From assembly GCF_003217155.1 (NCBI RefSeq), contig NZ_QJSU01000003.1:248001-312000 (forward strand): a stretch of 64,000 bases of DNA, in the 5' to 3' direction. The translations under genes were made by a program, and so were the position numbers. How positions within the stretch are numbered: the stretch's first letter is position 1; the number at the start of each line of letters is the position of its first letter. Below are positions 27,318 to 37,172 of this stretch, piece by piece. The stretch comes from Psychrobacter fozii. Lineage in GTDB: Bacteria; Pseudomonadota; Gammaproteobacteria; Pseudomonadales; Moraxellaceae. The notes beneath the pieces are model-generated. The model saw only the letters and a list, made by a program, of their open reading frames with translations. It was not told the origin of the DNA and ran no database searches.

Positions 27318-27576
27318 CGTTAGTATCCTTATTTCATAGCCATTGCTGCTTTCATACTATAACAAAGTCGAGGTGTGTGCCAATATTGAATAGTAGTGGC
27401 GAGTTAAATGTTCAGCTAATACGGTAGCGAAAAAGTAAATATAGGCAAGGGTTGGGCAACTATCATCGCCAAAAAAACGTCTACAATATGCTGCTGTGCG
27501 GTTTGAGCAAGTAGACTGCAAAATAAAGATGATGCAAAAGTATATTAAAATAAAAACGATAAGGTAGCAGCGAGAT

Positions 27577-28842
27577 ATGGGTGCCAAGAGTCAGTCATTA
27601 AAAAATAAAAATGGCCATATAGTAAGTGAAACGAAATCTGGATTGAATCGCCGCCAGTTTTTGCGTCAAATCGGCGTGAGTGCAGGCGCAGGGTTGTTAG
27701 CGACTCACAGTATCACTCAAGCACTGGCCTCTAATACTATGGATTCAAGTAGTACGCAACTGACTAAAGATGATCTGCCATCTGCGCTGATGGATGATGG
27801 CTCATTACCACAAACGTCATTAACGCAGACCAGCTGTATTGCGCCTATGATTGAAACACGACTTTTTGCCAGCTCCAACGTTGGAGGTAGTGACGACCGC
27901 ACCCAATTGGCGTTAGTTCGTGTGGCGTGTGCAGGTTTTAAAGTCAATAATCCTACGATTACCAATCGGCAGTATTTGCGGTTTGCGGGTACAGACTCGC
28001 AGCGAGCGAGCGATTTGCAAAACATCGCTACGGGTGCTATTGCAGCGCCCAACGTGCTGCTTGGTGTGCGTGGTGGCTATGGCGCCATGCGTTTGTTACC
28101 GATGGTTGACTGGTCGACGCTAGGACGGATTATGAAAGAGCGTGGCACGATACTCGCAGGTTTTAGTGATGTGACGGCTATCCAATGCGCATTGCTAGCA
28201 AAGGGAAATATGAGTTCGCTTGCCGCACCGATGCTCTATAGTGAATTTGGCAAGACCAAACCTGACGAGGTCAGCTGTCGACAGTTTGTTGAAGCGCTCA
28301 CCAATCCCAATCTAGCTATTGATATATCAGACGCTTCTTTAACCAGTTCTAGCTTACCCAGTATTTTGACCAGTGCTGAGCCAAAAACTATAACTGGTAC
28401 GATTTGGGGTGGCAACTTAAGTGTCGTATCGTCGCTGGCAGGCAGTGAGTATTTACCGCGTATTAATGGCGGTATTGTGTTTTTAGAAGATGTAGGCGAG
28501 CAGGCGTATCGTATTGAGCGCATGTTATATGATTTATATCTCGCAGGTGTGTTTAAGAATCAACAAGCAATTGTGTTTGGTGCATTATCTGGTGCAGGTG
28601 AGGACAGCTATGACAAGCGTTATGATGTTGCCACAGTCATTCGTCAGCTGCACGAATTGACTGGATTACCCATTTATAGTGGCATGCGTTTTGGTCATAT
28701 TGGACAAAAATACAGCTTTCCATTGGGGGCGACCTGTCAAATTAGCGCTGATACCGTTGGTGGTTATCAGTTGGCATTTGCCAATTATCCAACCATCAAG
28801 TCTGAAACCATCCATGCTGAAGGATTGTGGCAAGCGGTTTAG
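27577..28842 (+). CDS. LD-carboxypeptidase family protein (peptidase S66) with Tat signal
   Basis: 421 residues. The N-terminus has a twin-arginine signal (NRRQFLRQIGVSAGAG, Arg at ~25-26) and an Ala-rich cleavage region, so it is exported folded. The S66 domain follows: GVRGGYGAMRLLPM, the nucleophile Ser in AGFSDVTAIQ, the Glu region FLEDVGEQAYRIERML and the catalytic His in RFGHIGQKYSFPLGA. The family cuts the L-D bond of tetrapeptides during murein recycling. Cytoplasmic LdcA has no signal, so a periplasmic role is likely here. Confidence 0.87.
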   Translation: MGAKSQSLKNKNGHIVSETKSGLNRRQFLRQIGVSAGAGLLATHSITQALASNTMDSSSTQLTKDDLPSALMDDGSLPQTSLTQTSCIAPMIETRLFASSNVGGSDDRTQLALVRVACAGFKVNNPTITNRQYLRFAGTDSQRASDLQNIATGAIAAPNVLLGVRGGYGAMRLLPMVDWSTLGRIMKERGTILAGFSDVTAIQCALLAKGNMSSLAAPMLYSEFGKTKPDEVSCRQFVEALTNPNLAIDISDASLTSSSLPSILTSAEPKTITGTIWGGNLSVVSSLAGSEYLPRINGGIVFLEDVGEQAYRIERMLYDLYLAGVFKNQQAIVFGALSGAGEDSYDKRYDVATVIRQLHELTGLPIYSGMRFGHIGQKYSFPLGATCQISADTVGGYQLAFANYPTIKSETIHAEGLWQAV

Positions 28843-28885
28843 CCATTCGTAAAACCTTATAAAAAATAGCCATTAAAGAACCGTG

Positions 28886-29908
28886 CTAAATAGCCAACCG
28901 CGAAAATTTATCTTGATACTCTTTCGGTGTCAGCTCTGTTGCGCGCTTAAAGAGGCGTGTGAATGAAGAAATATCATCATATCCAACTTGTTCGGCAAGC
29001 GATTTTATCGTTACATCTCCCAATTCAAGCAGGCGCTTTGCCTGCTCAATCCTGACGGCCTGAATATACTCAATCGGACGCATGGCTACAGAGGACTGAA
29101 ATCGCCTGTTTAAAGTACGTGGCGTGATATTGACCATGGCAGCCAATCCGCTCACCTGAATAGTCTGATAAAAATTTTCCTCAATGAATTCTTGTACTTG
29201 CTTTACCAGTTGGTCTGAATGTGGCTTGTGCAACGTTACGTTGGTATAGCTGTTTTGATTGCCTCGTTTACTATCGATGATTTGGGTTTTGGCTACTTGA
29301 GTAGAAATCTCACGTCCGCAATAGCGCTCTATTAGTAACAACCCTAAATCATAAAATGCACTACCGCCCGCCGCACAGAATATATTACCTGACTGACTGT
29401 CTGATTTACTCTTTGAATGAGTAACAAACTGGTTTTCTTGTAAGTCAACGAGTGGGAAATCTGCCTTAAACTTATTGGCGTAGCCCCAGTGCGTGGTGGC
29501 GATTTTATGATCTAGCAGTCCTGCTTTTGCCAAAAAGAAAGCGCCGCTACAGTTGCTGGCTATATCTGACTTGGTATCTGCCAACCGCTTTAAATGTGGT
29601 ATTAATTCTGCATTTCGGCTCAGTACTTTATCGATTGAATCACCAATAGTCGGAATTAATAGCAAGTCGCATTCTGCCACTTCCTGAATATCGCAATGCG
29701 CTTGCATGATTAAGCGGTTGCTACATCTAATATCCACGCCACCAACGCTTGCTATCTGCACATTAAATCGTGGCTCTACTGGCTCATCTAAAAATCGTTG
29801 CCAACTGACACCAGTGAATGAGAACAAATCTAATGCGCCTGTCAATGCACTGCCGAGCACACCATCGAATCCAATAATAATGACTTTAAATGGTTTGAAA
29901 TAGGGCAT
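28886..29908 (-). CDS. GlxA-type transcriptional regulator (DJ-1/PfpI plus AraC)
   Basis: 340 residues. The N-terminal DJ-1/PfpI domain holds IASNCSGAFFLAKAGLLDHK with its Cys; the C-terminal AraC/XylS domain has the two helix-turn-helix units around PIEYIQAVRIEQAKRLLELG and SLAEQVGYDDISSFTRLFKRA. The gene is divergent from the acyl-CoA dehydrogenase run starting at 30091, with 182 bases between, and is the likely local activator of it (inference from position). Confidence 0.9.
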   Translation of the reverse strand: MPYFKPFKVIIIGFDGVLGSALTGALDLFSFTGVSWQRFLDEPVEPRFNVQIASVGGVDIRCSNRLIMQAHCDIQEVAECDLLLIPTIGDSIDKVLSRNAELIPHLKRLADTKSDIASNCSGAFFLAKAGLLDHKIATTHWGYANKFKADFPLVDLQENQFVTHSKSKSDSQSGNIFCAAGGSAFYDLGLLLIERYCGREISTQVAKTQIIDSKRGNQNSYTNVTLHKPHSDQLVKQVQEFIEENFYQTIQVSGLAAMVNITPRTLNRRFQSSVAMRPIEYIQAVRIEQAKRLLELGDVTIKSLAEQVGYDDISSFTRLFKRATELTPKEYQDKFSRLAI

Positions 29909-30090
29909 GGGTGTCTATCCTTTTTTTAATTCTAAGACCGAAAATATCAGTTTTTTATCTGAATTTTCTAAATATAAGTACTATTTATGTCGTATTTGAC
30001 CATGATTATGTCATAAATGACAATACGGTAAGGCGTTAAATTAGATTAATATCGATTGATAATCAAATTTAATCAGTTAACGAGAATACT

Positions 30091-31896
30091 ATGGCAGCAG
30101 ATACGCTTATCAATGACTTTGAGTTACCGTTCCAATTGTATGATGTATTGGGCACTGAAAATTTAACCGAGCATGCTAAGTTTGCAGAGCATAGCCGCGA
30201 AACGTTTGATGCTGTATTGGATACGGCCAATAAAATTGCGACCCAATTGTTTTTGCCACATAACCATGTAGCGGATAAGAATGAGCCACAGTTTGATGGC
30301 AAAAAGGTCAGCATGATAAGTGATGTAAAAGTCGCTTTTGATGCATTTCGTGAGTCAGGATTTATCGCTGGTCGTTATAGTTTTGAAGACGGCGGCATGC
30401 AGTTACCTGAAACGGTCATGACAGCCGTGGCAGGCTACTTTATGGCTGCCAATCCATCAACCACTGCTTATCCATTTTTGACCACAGCGGCAATCAATGT
30501 TATCTCCCACTTTGCCAGTGATGAGATCAAAGCCGCCTTTATGCCACGCATGCTGACAGGTGAGTTTACTGGAACAATGGCATTAACAGAGCCACATGCA
30601 GGTTCGTCACTTGCTGATATCAAAACCACTGCGGTAAAACAAGACGATGGTTCTTATCGCGTAAAAGGTAGCAAGATTTATATCTCAGGCGGTGATCACG
30701 AACTGTCTGACAATATCGTCCACTTAGTCTTGGCCAAGGTGCCAGGTGGTCCAGGTGGCGTTAAAGGCATCTCTTTATTTGCTGTGCCCAAGTATCGCTT
30801 GAATGAGGATGCATCGGTCGGCGAGCGCAACGATGTACATCTAACAGGACTCATTCATAAGCTAGGCTATAGAGGCACGACGTCTACGGCACTGAGCTTT
30901 GGTGACGAAGGTGAGTGTTATGGTTATCTCATCGGTGAAGAGCATTTCGGCCTGCGCTATATGTTCAAAATGATGAATGAAGCGCGCATCGCTGTCGGTT
31001 TTGGCGCGTCGATGGTCGGCTATCGCGGTTATCAGTATTCACTTGATTATGCTAAAGACAGAACGCAAGGCAGAATCGCCCCGCACAATAAACCTGAAGA
31101 TGCGGCAACCGCTATCATCAATCATGGTGACGTAAAGCGCATGCTATTGGCGCAAAAAGCCTACTCTGAAGGTGGCATCTCATTATGTCTATATGGCTCA
31201 AACCTGATTGACCGTATCAATACTTGTGAAGATGAAACGTTAAAAAACGAGCTAATAGAGTTATTAGATCTTCTCACCCCAGTATTAAAAGCATGGCCAT
31301 CTGAGTATGGGCCAAAAGCCAATGATTTGGGCATCCAAGTATTGGGCGGTGCAGGTTATACGCGTGAGTATCAAGCCGAGCAGTTTTGGCGTGACAATCG
31401 CCTAAATCCTATCCATGAAGGCACAAATGGCGTGCAGGCATTGGATTTGTCATTTCGTAAGTTATGGCAAAAAGGTGGTTTGGGTATTCAAATTCTCAAA
31501 CGTGAAATCACACAAGATTTGGAAAGCATCACTACACCAGAAACGGCTCAATTAGCAGGTAAATTGATGCCTTACATGGGTCACTTACATGAAGTATTGG
31601 TGCATCTCAGCAAAGTGCTACAAACCGAAGAAGCCGTGACATTGACAGGCAACGCGCAAGCACTGATGAATATCTTTGCCTCAATTGTGCTGAGCTGGAT
31701 TTGGATTCGTCAAGCCAGTAAAGCTGAGAAGCTATTAAGCACGACGCAAGATGCTGAGCAGCAGAACTTCTACAAAGGCAAGATACAAGCGGCCAAATAC
31801 TTCATTGATTGGGAACTACCATTAGTTAAACGTGACATCGAATTATTAACCAACACCAACTCTGTTTGCACTGATATGCAAACAGAATGGTTCTAA
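30091..31896 (+). CDS. Acyl-CoA dehydrogenase with C-terminal extension
   Basis: 601 residues. FAD enzyme for alpha,beta-dehydrogenation of acyl-CoA. Visible: FTGTMALTEPHAGSSLADIKTTA (FAD/substrate loop), the LTGLIHKLGYRGTTSTALSFG block, NEARIAVGFGASMVGYRGYQ, and VLGGAGYTREYQAEQFWRDNRLNPIHEGTNGVQALD with the catalytic-region Glu. The ~130-residue C-terminal extension is that of the large FadE5-like class, which favours bulky acyl-CoAs. First gene of a four-gene run (gaps of 22 and 3 bases, then 178). Confidence 0.92.
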   Translation: MAADTLINDFELPFQLYDVLGTENLTEHAKFAEHSRETFDAVLDTANKIATQLFLPHNHVADKNEPQFDGKKVSMISDVKVAFDAFRESGFIAGRYSFEDGGMQLPETVMTAVAGYFMAANPSTTAYPFLTTAAINVISHFASDEIKAAFMPRMLTGEFTGTMALTEPHAGSSLADIKTTAVKQDDGSYRVKGSKIYISGGDHELSDNIVHLVLAKVPGGPGGVKGISLFAVPKYRLNEDASVGERNDVHLTGLIHKLGYRGTTSTALSFGDEGECYGYLIGEEHFGLRYMFKMMNEARIAVGFGASMVGYRGYQYSLDYAKDRTQGRIAPHNKPEDAATAIINHGDVKRMLLAQKAYSEGGISLCLYGSNLIDRINTCEDETLKNELIELLDLLTPVLKAWPSEYGPKANDLGIQVLGGAGYTREYQAEQFWRDNRLNPIHEGTNGVQALDLSFRKLWQKGGLGIQILKREITQDLESITTPETAQLAGKLMPYMGHLHEVLVHLSKVLQTEEAVTLTGNAQALMNIFASIVLSWIWIRQASKAEKLLSTTQDAEQQNFYKGKIQAAKYFIDWELPLVKRDIELLTNTNSVCTDMQTEWF

Positions 31897-31918
31897 GGAC
31901 AACTCTAAGGAAAGAGAC

Positions 31919-32926
31919 ATGACAAAAATTAATAAACAGTGGCGATTAAAGGCGAGACCGGTAGGCGAGCCTAGTGCTGAGACTTGGGATTATACCGAGA
32001 CAGAAATACCGACTATCACCGATGGTCAGCTACTGATTAAGGTTGAATACATCTCTATCGATCCGGCGATGCGTGGCTGGTTGAACGATGCCAAATCTTA
32101 TATCGCACCAGTACAAATTGGTGAAGTCATGCGCGCCGGTACTGTGGGTGAAGTGATTGAAAGTAAGCATGAGAAATTTGCCGTTGGTGACTATGTCGTA
32201 GGTCACGATGGCGTGCAGTCCTATGCCGTCAGTGATGGTGCTAATCTGTATAAAGTTGATCCAAAACTGGCGCCATTGTCTTATTACTTGGGTGTACTCG
32301 GTATGCCAGGTATGACAGGGTATTTTGGGTTGCTAAAAACAGGTCAGCCAAAAGCGGGTGAGACCGTTGTCGTCTCTGGCGCAGCCGGTGCCGTTGGTAG
32401 CTTGGTTGGTCAAATTGCCAAAATTAAAGGCTGCCGCGTCGTTGGTATCGCGGGCGGCGCTGAGAAATGTAAATTCTTAGTCGACGAGCTTGGGTTTGAT
32501 GCGACGATTGATTACAAAAATGAAGATGTGAAAAAAGCACTGAAGAAAACCTGCCCAGACGGCGTCGATGTGTACTTTGACAACGTAGGCGGTGATATCT
32601 TAAATGATGTCCTCACACAAATAAATCTGCATGCGCGTATCGTTATTTGCGGGGCTATTAGTCAATATAACAACACCACAGAAGTCAAAGGTCCATCGAA
32701 CTATTTATCATTATTGGTCAATCGTGCCCGTATGGAAGGCATCGTGGTATTTGATAATATCAAAGAATATCCAGTCGCCATGAAAGATATCGCTGGCTGG
32801 ATTCAGTCAGGTGATATGAAAGTGAAAGATCATATTGTTGAAGGTATCGAGACGTTCCCAGATACCTTGATGATGCTCTTTAACGGTGAAAACTTCGGCA
32901 AACTGGTACTTAAGGTAGAGGGATAG
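31919..32926 (+). CDS. NADP-dependent zinc-independent MDR reductase (CurA/prostaglandin-reductase-like)
   Basis: 335 residues. Medium-chain dehydrogenase without zinc ligands; the family reduces conjugated double bonds. Seen are YISIDPAMRGWL, GVLGMPGMTGYFGLL, the nucleotide loop VVSGAAGAVGSLVGQIAK and VDVYFDNVGGDI, all typical of the leukotriene B4 dehydrogenase/YncB branch. AAGGAAAGAG precedes the ATG, and the gene begins 22 bases after the acyl-CoA dehydrogenase, so they are co-expressed. Confidence 0.91.
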   Translation: MTKINKQWRLKARPVGEPSAETWDYTETEIPTITDGQLLIKVEYISIDPAMRGWLNDAKSYIAPVQIGEVMRAGTVGEVIESKHEKFAVGDYVVGHDGVQSYAVSDGANLYKVDPKLAPLSYYLGVLGMPGMTGYFGLLKTGQPKAGETVVVSGAAGAVGSLVGQIAKIKGCRVVGIAGGAEKCKFLVDELGFDATIDYKNEDVKKALKKTCPDGVDVYFDNVGGDILNDVLTQINLHARIVICGAISQYNNTTEVKGPSNYLSLLVNRARMEGIVVFDNIKEYPVAMKDIAGWIQSGDMKVKDHIVEGIETFPDTLMMLFNGENFGKLVLKVEG

Positions 32927-32929
32927 ATC

Positions 32930-33712
32930 ATGACATTGAATACAAACGGAATTGCATCAGATGTAACGGGTAAACGAATTTTGATCACGGGCGGTGCCTC
33001 AGGTATCGGCGCAGCAAGTGCATTATTGCTGGCCAGTCGCGGCGCAAAAGTCGTGATTGGTGATATGGCAGAAGAAATGGGCGAAGCAGTTGCTAAACAA
33101 GGTCAAGATGCTGGCAACAGTATCGTCTTCAAAAAAGTAGACGTGACCAGTGGTGATGAAGTGCGTGCGTTGTTCGACTTTGCAGTAGAAACGCTTGGTG
33201 GCTTAGATGTTGTGGTAAACAATGCTGGTATCGACCATAAGCCTTCGCCAATGCATGAGCTGAGCGATGATGATTTTGATCGTAATATCGCAGTGAACTT
33301 AAAAGGTGTTTGGCACTGTATGCGTGCTGCGGTCAATTGTATGATACCTAATGGCGGTGGTCATGTGATCAACGTCGCATCTATTGCAGGTCTGCGTTCA
33401 GCACCGATGCTATCAGCCTATAGTGCTGCTAAACATGGGGTTATGGGTCTGACCAAGTCTGCCGCCCATGAGTATGCTCGTGCCAATATTCGTTTTAACG
33501 CGGTATGCCCAAGTTTCATTGATACGCCAATGGTCCGCAATACCATGGCAACCATGGATGAGCGTACGCAGCAAGCAACGATTAAAGCCAGTCCACTGCG
33601 CCGTCTAGGAGATGTGAATGAAATCTCTAGTGCGATTGCATGGCTAGCCAGCGATGAGAGTACCTTTATGAACGGTCATGGCTTTACACTCGATGGTGGT
33701 ATGCTAGCGTAA
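32930..33712 (+). CDS. SDR family oxidoreductase
   Basis: 260 residues. Nucleotide motif ITGGASGIGAA, NNAG (VVNNAGIDH), catalytic Ser in NVASIAGL and YSAAK active site, GD(M)AEE at the end of beta-2 favouring NAD. Final TLDGGMLA is usual. It starts 3 bases after the previous gene's stop (TAGATCATG), so is tightly coupled. Substrate is probably a hydroxyacyl-CoA or alcohol formed in the same pathway. Confidence 0.92.
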   Translation: MTLNTNGIASDVTGKRILITGGASGIGAASALLLASRGAKVVIGDMAEEMGEAVAKQGQDAGNSIVFKKVDVTSGDEVRALFDFAVETLGGLDVVVNNAGIDHKPSPMHELSDDDFDRNIAVNLKGVWHCMRAAVNCMIPNGGGHVINVASIAGLRSAPMLSAYSAAKHGVMGLTKSAAHEYARANIRFNAVCPSFIDTPMVRNTMATMDERTQQATIKASPLRRLGDVNEISSAIAWLASDESTFMNGHGFTLDGGMLA

Positions 33713-33890
33713 CTGTGACAATTGAGCGCTCATTATTCAATTTATTAGTGCTCGATAATCGCTGTTAGATATGACAGCGATTATCTGCGTTTAGTTATCC
33801 AATTCTAGATACACGTTTTAGATATATGAGTTCAGCGCTCAAAAATAGTTTTTTGAGAATAGACAGTTTATAAAAATATAAGGAATAATG

Positions 33891-34652
33891 ATGAAAGATT
33901 TATTTGATTTAACCGGTAAGATTGCTTTGGTTACGGGCGCTAGCCGCGGTATTGGCGAATCTATTGCTCGTTTATTGGCATCCAGAGGCGCGCACGTGAT
34001 CGTCTCTAGCCGTAAGATTGATGCTTGCCAAGCAGTCGCTGATAGCATCATCGCTGATGGTCACAAAGCTAGTGCCTTTGCTTGTCACGTGGGCGAGATG
34101 GCGCAGATTGACGCAATTTTTGAGCATATCAAAAGTGAATTTGGTCAAATCGATATCTTAGTCAATAATGCCGCAGCTAACCCGTACTATGGTCACATCT
34201 TAGATACAGATTTAGCGGCTTTTGATAAGACCGTTGAAGTTAATATCCGTGGTTACTTCTTTATGTCGACGGCCGCTGGCAAAATGATGAAAGAGCAAGG
34301 TGGTGGCGTCATCTTGAATACCGCATCGGTCAACGGTTTAGTAGCGGGCGACAAGCAAGGCATTTACTCAATCACCAAAGCGGCGGTCATTAGCATGACC
34401 AAAGCGTTTGCTAAAGAATGTGGCCCACTCAATATTCGCGTCAATGCGCTACTGCCAGGTTTGACGGATACTAAGTTTGCCTCTGCTTTGACGACCAATG
34501 ATAAAGTCTTAAAAATGGCACTACATGCTATTCCACTAGGACGTGTCGCGAATCCTGACGAGATGGCTGGTACGGTATTGTACTTAGTATCTGATGCCTC
34601 AAGTTATACCACAGGCGCAACGATCGTTGTCGATGGTGGTATGCTGGCTTAA
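33891..34652 (+). CDS. SDR family oxidoreductase (second)
   Basis: 253 residues. VTGASRGIGESIA nucleotide loop, VSSRK after beta-2 (favours NADP), NNAAANP, NTASVNGL with catalytic Ser and YSITKAA active site; ends in VVDGGMLA. ATG 33891 is chosen over the adjacent 33888 because AAGGA then sits six bases away. A 178-base gap separates it from the previous SDR, so it may have its own promoter. Confidence 0.92.
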   Translation: MKDLFDLTGKIALVTGASRGIGESIARLLASRGAHVIVSSRKIDACQAVADSIIADGHKASAFACHVGEMAQIDAIFEHIKSEFGQIDILVNNAAANPYYGHILDTDLAAFDKTVEVNIRGYFFMSTAAGKMMKEQGGGVILNTASVNGLVAGDKQGIYSITKAAVISMTKAFAKECGPLNIRVNALLPGLTDTKFASALTTNDKVLKMALHAIPLGRVANPDEMAGTVLYLVSDASSYTTGATIVVDGGMLA

Positions 34653-34718
34653 TTAGATAATCTATAAGACATAGGTTAGATAAGAAAAGTAATTGTTTAA
34701 AATTGCATTAGACTCAAG

Positions 34719-34752
34719 AACCGCATGAGATTAATTTTTATGCGGTTTTTTT
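34719..34752 (+). terminator. Intrinsic terminator after the SDR gene
   Basis: Stem AACCGCAT/ATGCGGTT with a 13-base loop, followed by a seven-T run. Confidence 0.8.
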
Positions 34753-34889
34753 GATTTGATTTTTTGATGGAGTGTCTAAATAGTTTTAGTGTCAATTGCA
34801 TCGATAGATTATTAATCTAAAGTAAAAATAGGCAGTGTAATGGCATAATAAAGCTGCTAACCGCTACTTGAATAATATAGGAATTAAGC

Positions 34890-35732
34890 ATGAATTCAGT
34901 GACCAATCATAAAATAAATATAACTTCTCAAAATAAAATATGGCTATTTGTGCCAGCGACTCGTATCGATAGAGTAGCCAAAGCCTTTGCTAGTGGAGTA
35001 GATGCAGTTATAGTCGATTTAGAGGATGCCGTTGCGCTAGAGGATAAAGCAGACGCTCGCGAAGCATTACAACAATATTATGATAGTGCAGATTATCAGC
35101 CGATTTGGCTACGTATTAATAAGGCAGGTAGCGAAGAATTTTTCAAAGACATAGTGCTCTGTCAGAAAATGCCAAATTTAGCCGGCGTGTTACTGGCTAA
35201 AGCTGAGCAAGTCGCCGACATTGAGAGCGTGCACCAACTCACCAACTTGCCTGTGATTGCATTGATTGAGAGTGCCATTGGACTGTATCAACTCGACAGT
35301 ATGGCAAAAGCAGTCGGGTTAGCCGCATTTAGTTATGGATTTTTAGATCTGTGCAATGATTTGCACGTGCAAGTAGGAACGCCTGCTGCTGATATCATCG
35401 CCAATCAAATCCGCTATCAACTAATCCTGACGTCAAAAGTACACCAATTATCGCCGCCCATCGATACCATTTATCCTGAATTCAATGACGAAGTAGGGCT
35501 AAGCGCCCGAGTGCAACTATGGTCACAAATGGGGATGTCAGGAATGCTGTGTATTCATCCCAAACAAGTGGCTGTCGTCAAGCAGGCATTACAACCAACA
35601 GACGAAGCATTGTCATTTGCTCAGCGTGTGGTCGAGGAGTATGAGCGCAGTGGACAGGCAGTGTTTGAAATAGATGGTCAAATGGTAGACGCACCAGTGA
35701 TTGAGCGCAGTCGTCAACTGTTAGATAAGTAG
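34890..35732 (+). CDS. HpcH/HpaI aldolase / citrate lyase beta-like protein
   Basis: 280 residues, TIM-barrel CitE/HpcH family. The start IWLFVPATRIDRVAKAF and the AVIVDLEDAVALEDKADAR segment (metal- and CoA-site Asp/Glu), a central LRINKAGSEEFF, VIALIESAIGLYQLD with the metal Glu, and the C-terminal CIHPKQV are family hallmarks. Members cleave citramalyl-, malyl- or hydroxymethylglutaryl-type CoA esters. No citE partner genes are nearby, so it is a stand-alone enzyme, perhaps serving the upstream catabolic genes. Confidence 0.88.
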   Translation: MNSVTNHKINITSQNKIWLFVPATRIDRVAKAFASGVDAVIVDLEDAVALEDKADAREALQQYYDSADYQPIWLRINKAGSEEFFKDIVLCQKMPNLAGVLLAKAEQVADIESVHQLTNLPVIALIESAIGLYQLDSMAKAVGLAAFSYGFLDLCNDLHVQVGTPAADIIANQIRYQLILTSKVHQLSPPIDTIYPEFNDEVGLSARVQLWSQMGMSGMLCIHPKQVAVVKQALQPTDEALSFAQRVVEEYERSGQAVFEIDGQMVDAPVIERSRQLLDK

Positions 35733-35810
35733 GTAAAGTTTGTTAAATCAACACTATTATTATTGATATAATGATTCTCTCACTCGATATTATTGTGCAT
35801 AAAATATTTC

Positions 35811-35918
35811 TATAGTCGGTTCAATATAATTTAGATACAAGGAAGGCGAGTGAAAGTACTACAACTCGTAGACTAAGCAAGCCTGACACCGTATCCAATT
35901 TATAGAGGATTGACTATA
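35811..35918 (+). repeat. TATAGTC-type dispersed repeat, subfamily B, copy 1
   Basis: 108 bases from TATAGTCGGTTCAATATAA to GATTGACTATA. Internal text ACAAGGAAGGCGAGTGAAAG and GACACCGTATCC. Its reverse complement matches the two halves of the interrupted copy at 39750-39961. Confidence 0.85.
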
Positions 35919-35975
35919 CATAGACCATATTGCCCGTCAGTATTAGACGCTCTTACTCAAAATCGGAGAAACTCA

Positions 35976-37172
35976 TTGCGAGCTGTCAACTATAAGTATT
36001 TGATTGTGATTGTTCTGCTAGCGCTTGCAGTGGGTTTTGCTATCTTTCGTTGGTGGCGAGGACCGCTGTTGCCTAGCTATACAGTTTCATCTATGCCATT
36101 GGTACAAACGGTGGTTGCGACTGGACGTGTCGTGACGACATCACGTACTCAAATTGGTAGTGAGGTGACGGGGGTCGTGCTTGAGCGCTTGGTACAAGAA
36201 GGCGACGAAGTGGCAAAAGGTGATTTATTATTGGTACTCAGCTCAGATGATGTGGCTGCACAAGTACGTCAAGCAGAGGCTGAATTGGCTGAGCTTGTGA
36301 CCAGTAGGCGCCCACAAGCAAAGATTGACTTATCAAAAGCTGAGGTGCAGCTTGCACAGGCGACTCGTAATGTCGCACGTCGACGTGAGTTGGCAGCGAT
36401 TTCAGCGATATCGGATGAAGAGATGGAGCAGGCGGAGCAGTCCCAGAGCCAAGCTCGTAATGACTTGGAAGCGGCGCGTCTAAGAGCAAAGGCATTGGCA
36501 TCTGGCGGTGTTGAAGAAGCGCTACTACGTGAGCGCATTGCGGCATTGCAGGCTCAATTGGCTAAGACAGAAGTGCGCAGTAAGATTGCCGGCACGGTAC
36601 TGACTCGTGATGTAGAGCCGGGCGATCTGGTACAGCCAGGTAAAACGTTATTTACTATCGCACTCGCTGGGAATACAGAGGTACATGTACCGCTTGATGA
36701 ACGCAATTTATCACGATTGGCCTTGCAACAAGAAGCACTTGCCATCGCCGATGCGTATCCAGACCAACCTTTTCCTACTCGTATTGACTTCATAGCACCG
36801 AGTATCGATTCGCAGCGAGGTACTGTGGAGGTTCGCCTCTCAGTTGATCCTGTGCCTGAGTTTCTACGACAAGACATGACCGTTTCAGTAAATATTGAAA
36901 CAGGTCGCCGTGAGCAGGCATTGGTTCTTCCCAATGATGCTTTAGCAAATATCAAAGAGGATACGGCTCAAGTATGGTTGCTACGTGATGGTAAAGTACA
37001 ACGTCAAAAAATAACATTAGGACTTCGTGGTCTAGCGATGTCGGAAGTCATTGCAGGGCTGGATAACGGAGATCAAGTGCTAGTTGATGCGACTTCATCA
37101 TTGGTCGATGGTGAGCGAGTGCGTACTGATGAGTCAGCAACCCGTAATGAATCAACGGTAACATCCAAGTGA
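35976..37172 (+). CDS. Periplasmic adaptor of an ABC exporter (HlyD/MacA-like)
   Basis: 398 residues. An N-terminal membrane helix (~9-22) is followed by a biotinyl-lipoyl half (GSEVTGVVLERLVQEGDEVAKG), an alpha-helical hairpin (~residues 90-180), the second lipoyl half (KIAGTVLTRDVEPGDLVQPG) and beta-barrel domains. It should bridge the inner membrane permease to an outer membrane channel. The start is TTG 35976 because GGAGA lies six bases ahead; the upstream TTG at 35910 lies inside the repeat element. Overlaps the permease start by GTGA. Confidence 0.87.
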   Translation: MRAVNYKYLIVIVLLALAVGFAIFRWWRGPLLPSYTVSSMPLVQTVVATGRVVTTSRTQIGSEVTGVVLERLVQEGDEVAKGDLLLVLSSDDVAAQVRQAEAELAELVTSRRPQAKIDLSKAEVQLAQATRNVARRRELAAISAISDEEMEQAEQSQSQARNDLEAARLRAKALASGGVEEALLRERIAALQAQLAKTEVRSKIAGTVLTRDVEPGDLVQPGKTLFTIALAGNTEVHVPLDERNLSRLALQQEALAIADAYPDQPFPTRIDFIAPSIDSQRGTVEVRLSVDPVPEFLRQDMTVSVNIETGRREQALVLPNDALANIKEDTAQVWLLRDGKVQRQKITLGLRGLAMSEVIAGLDNGDQVLVDATSSLVDGERVRTDESATRNESTVTSK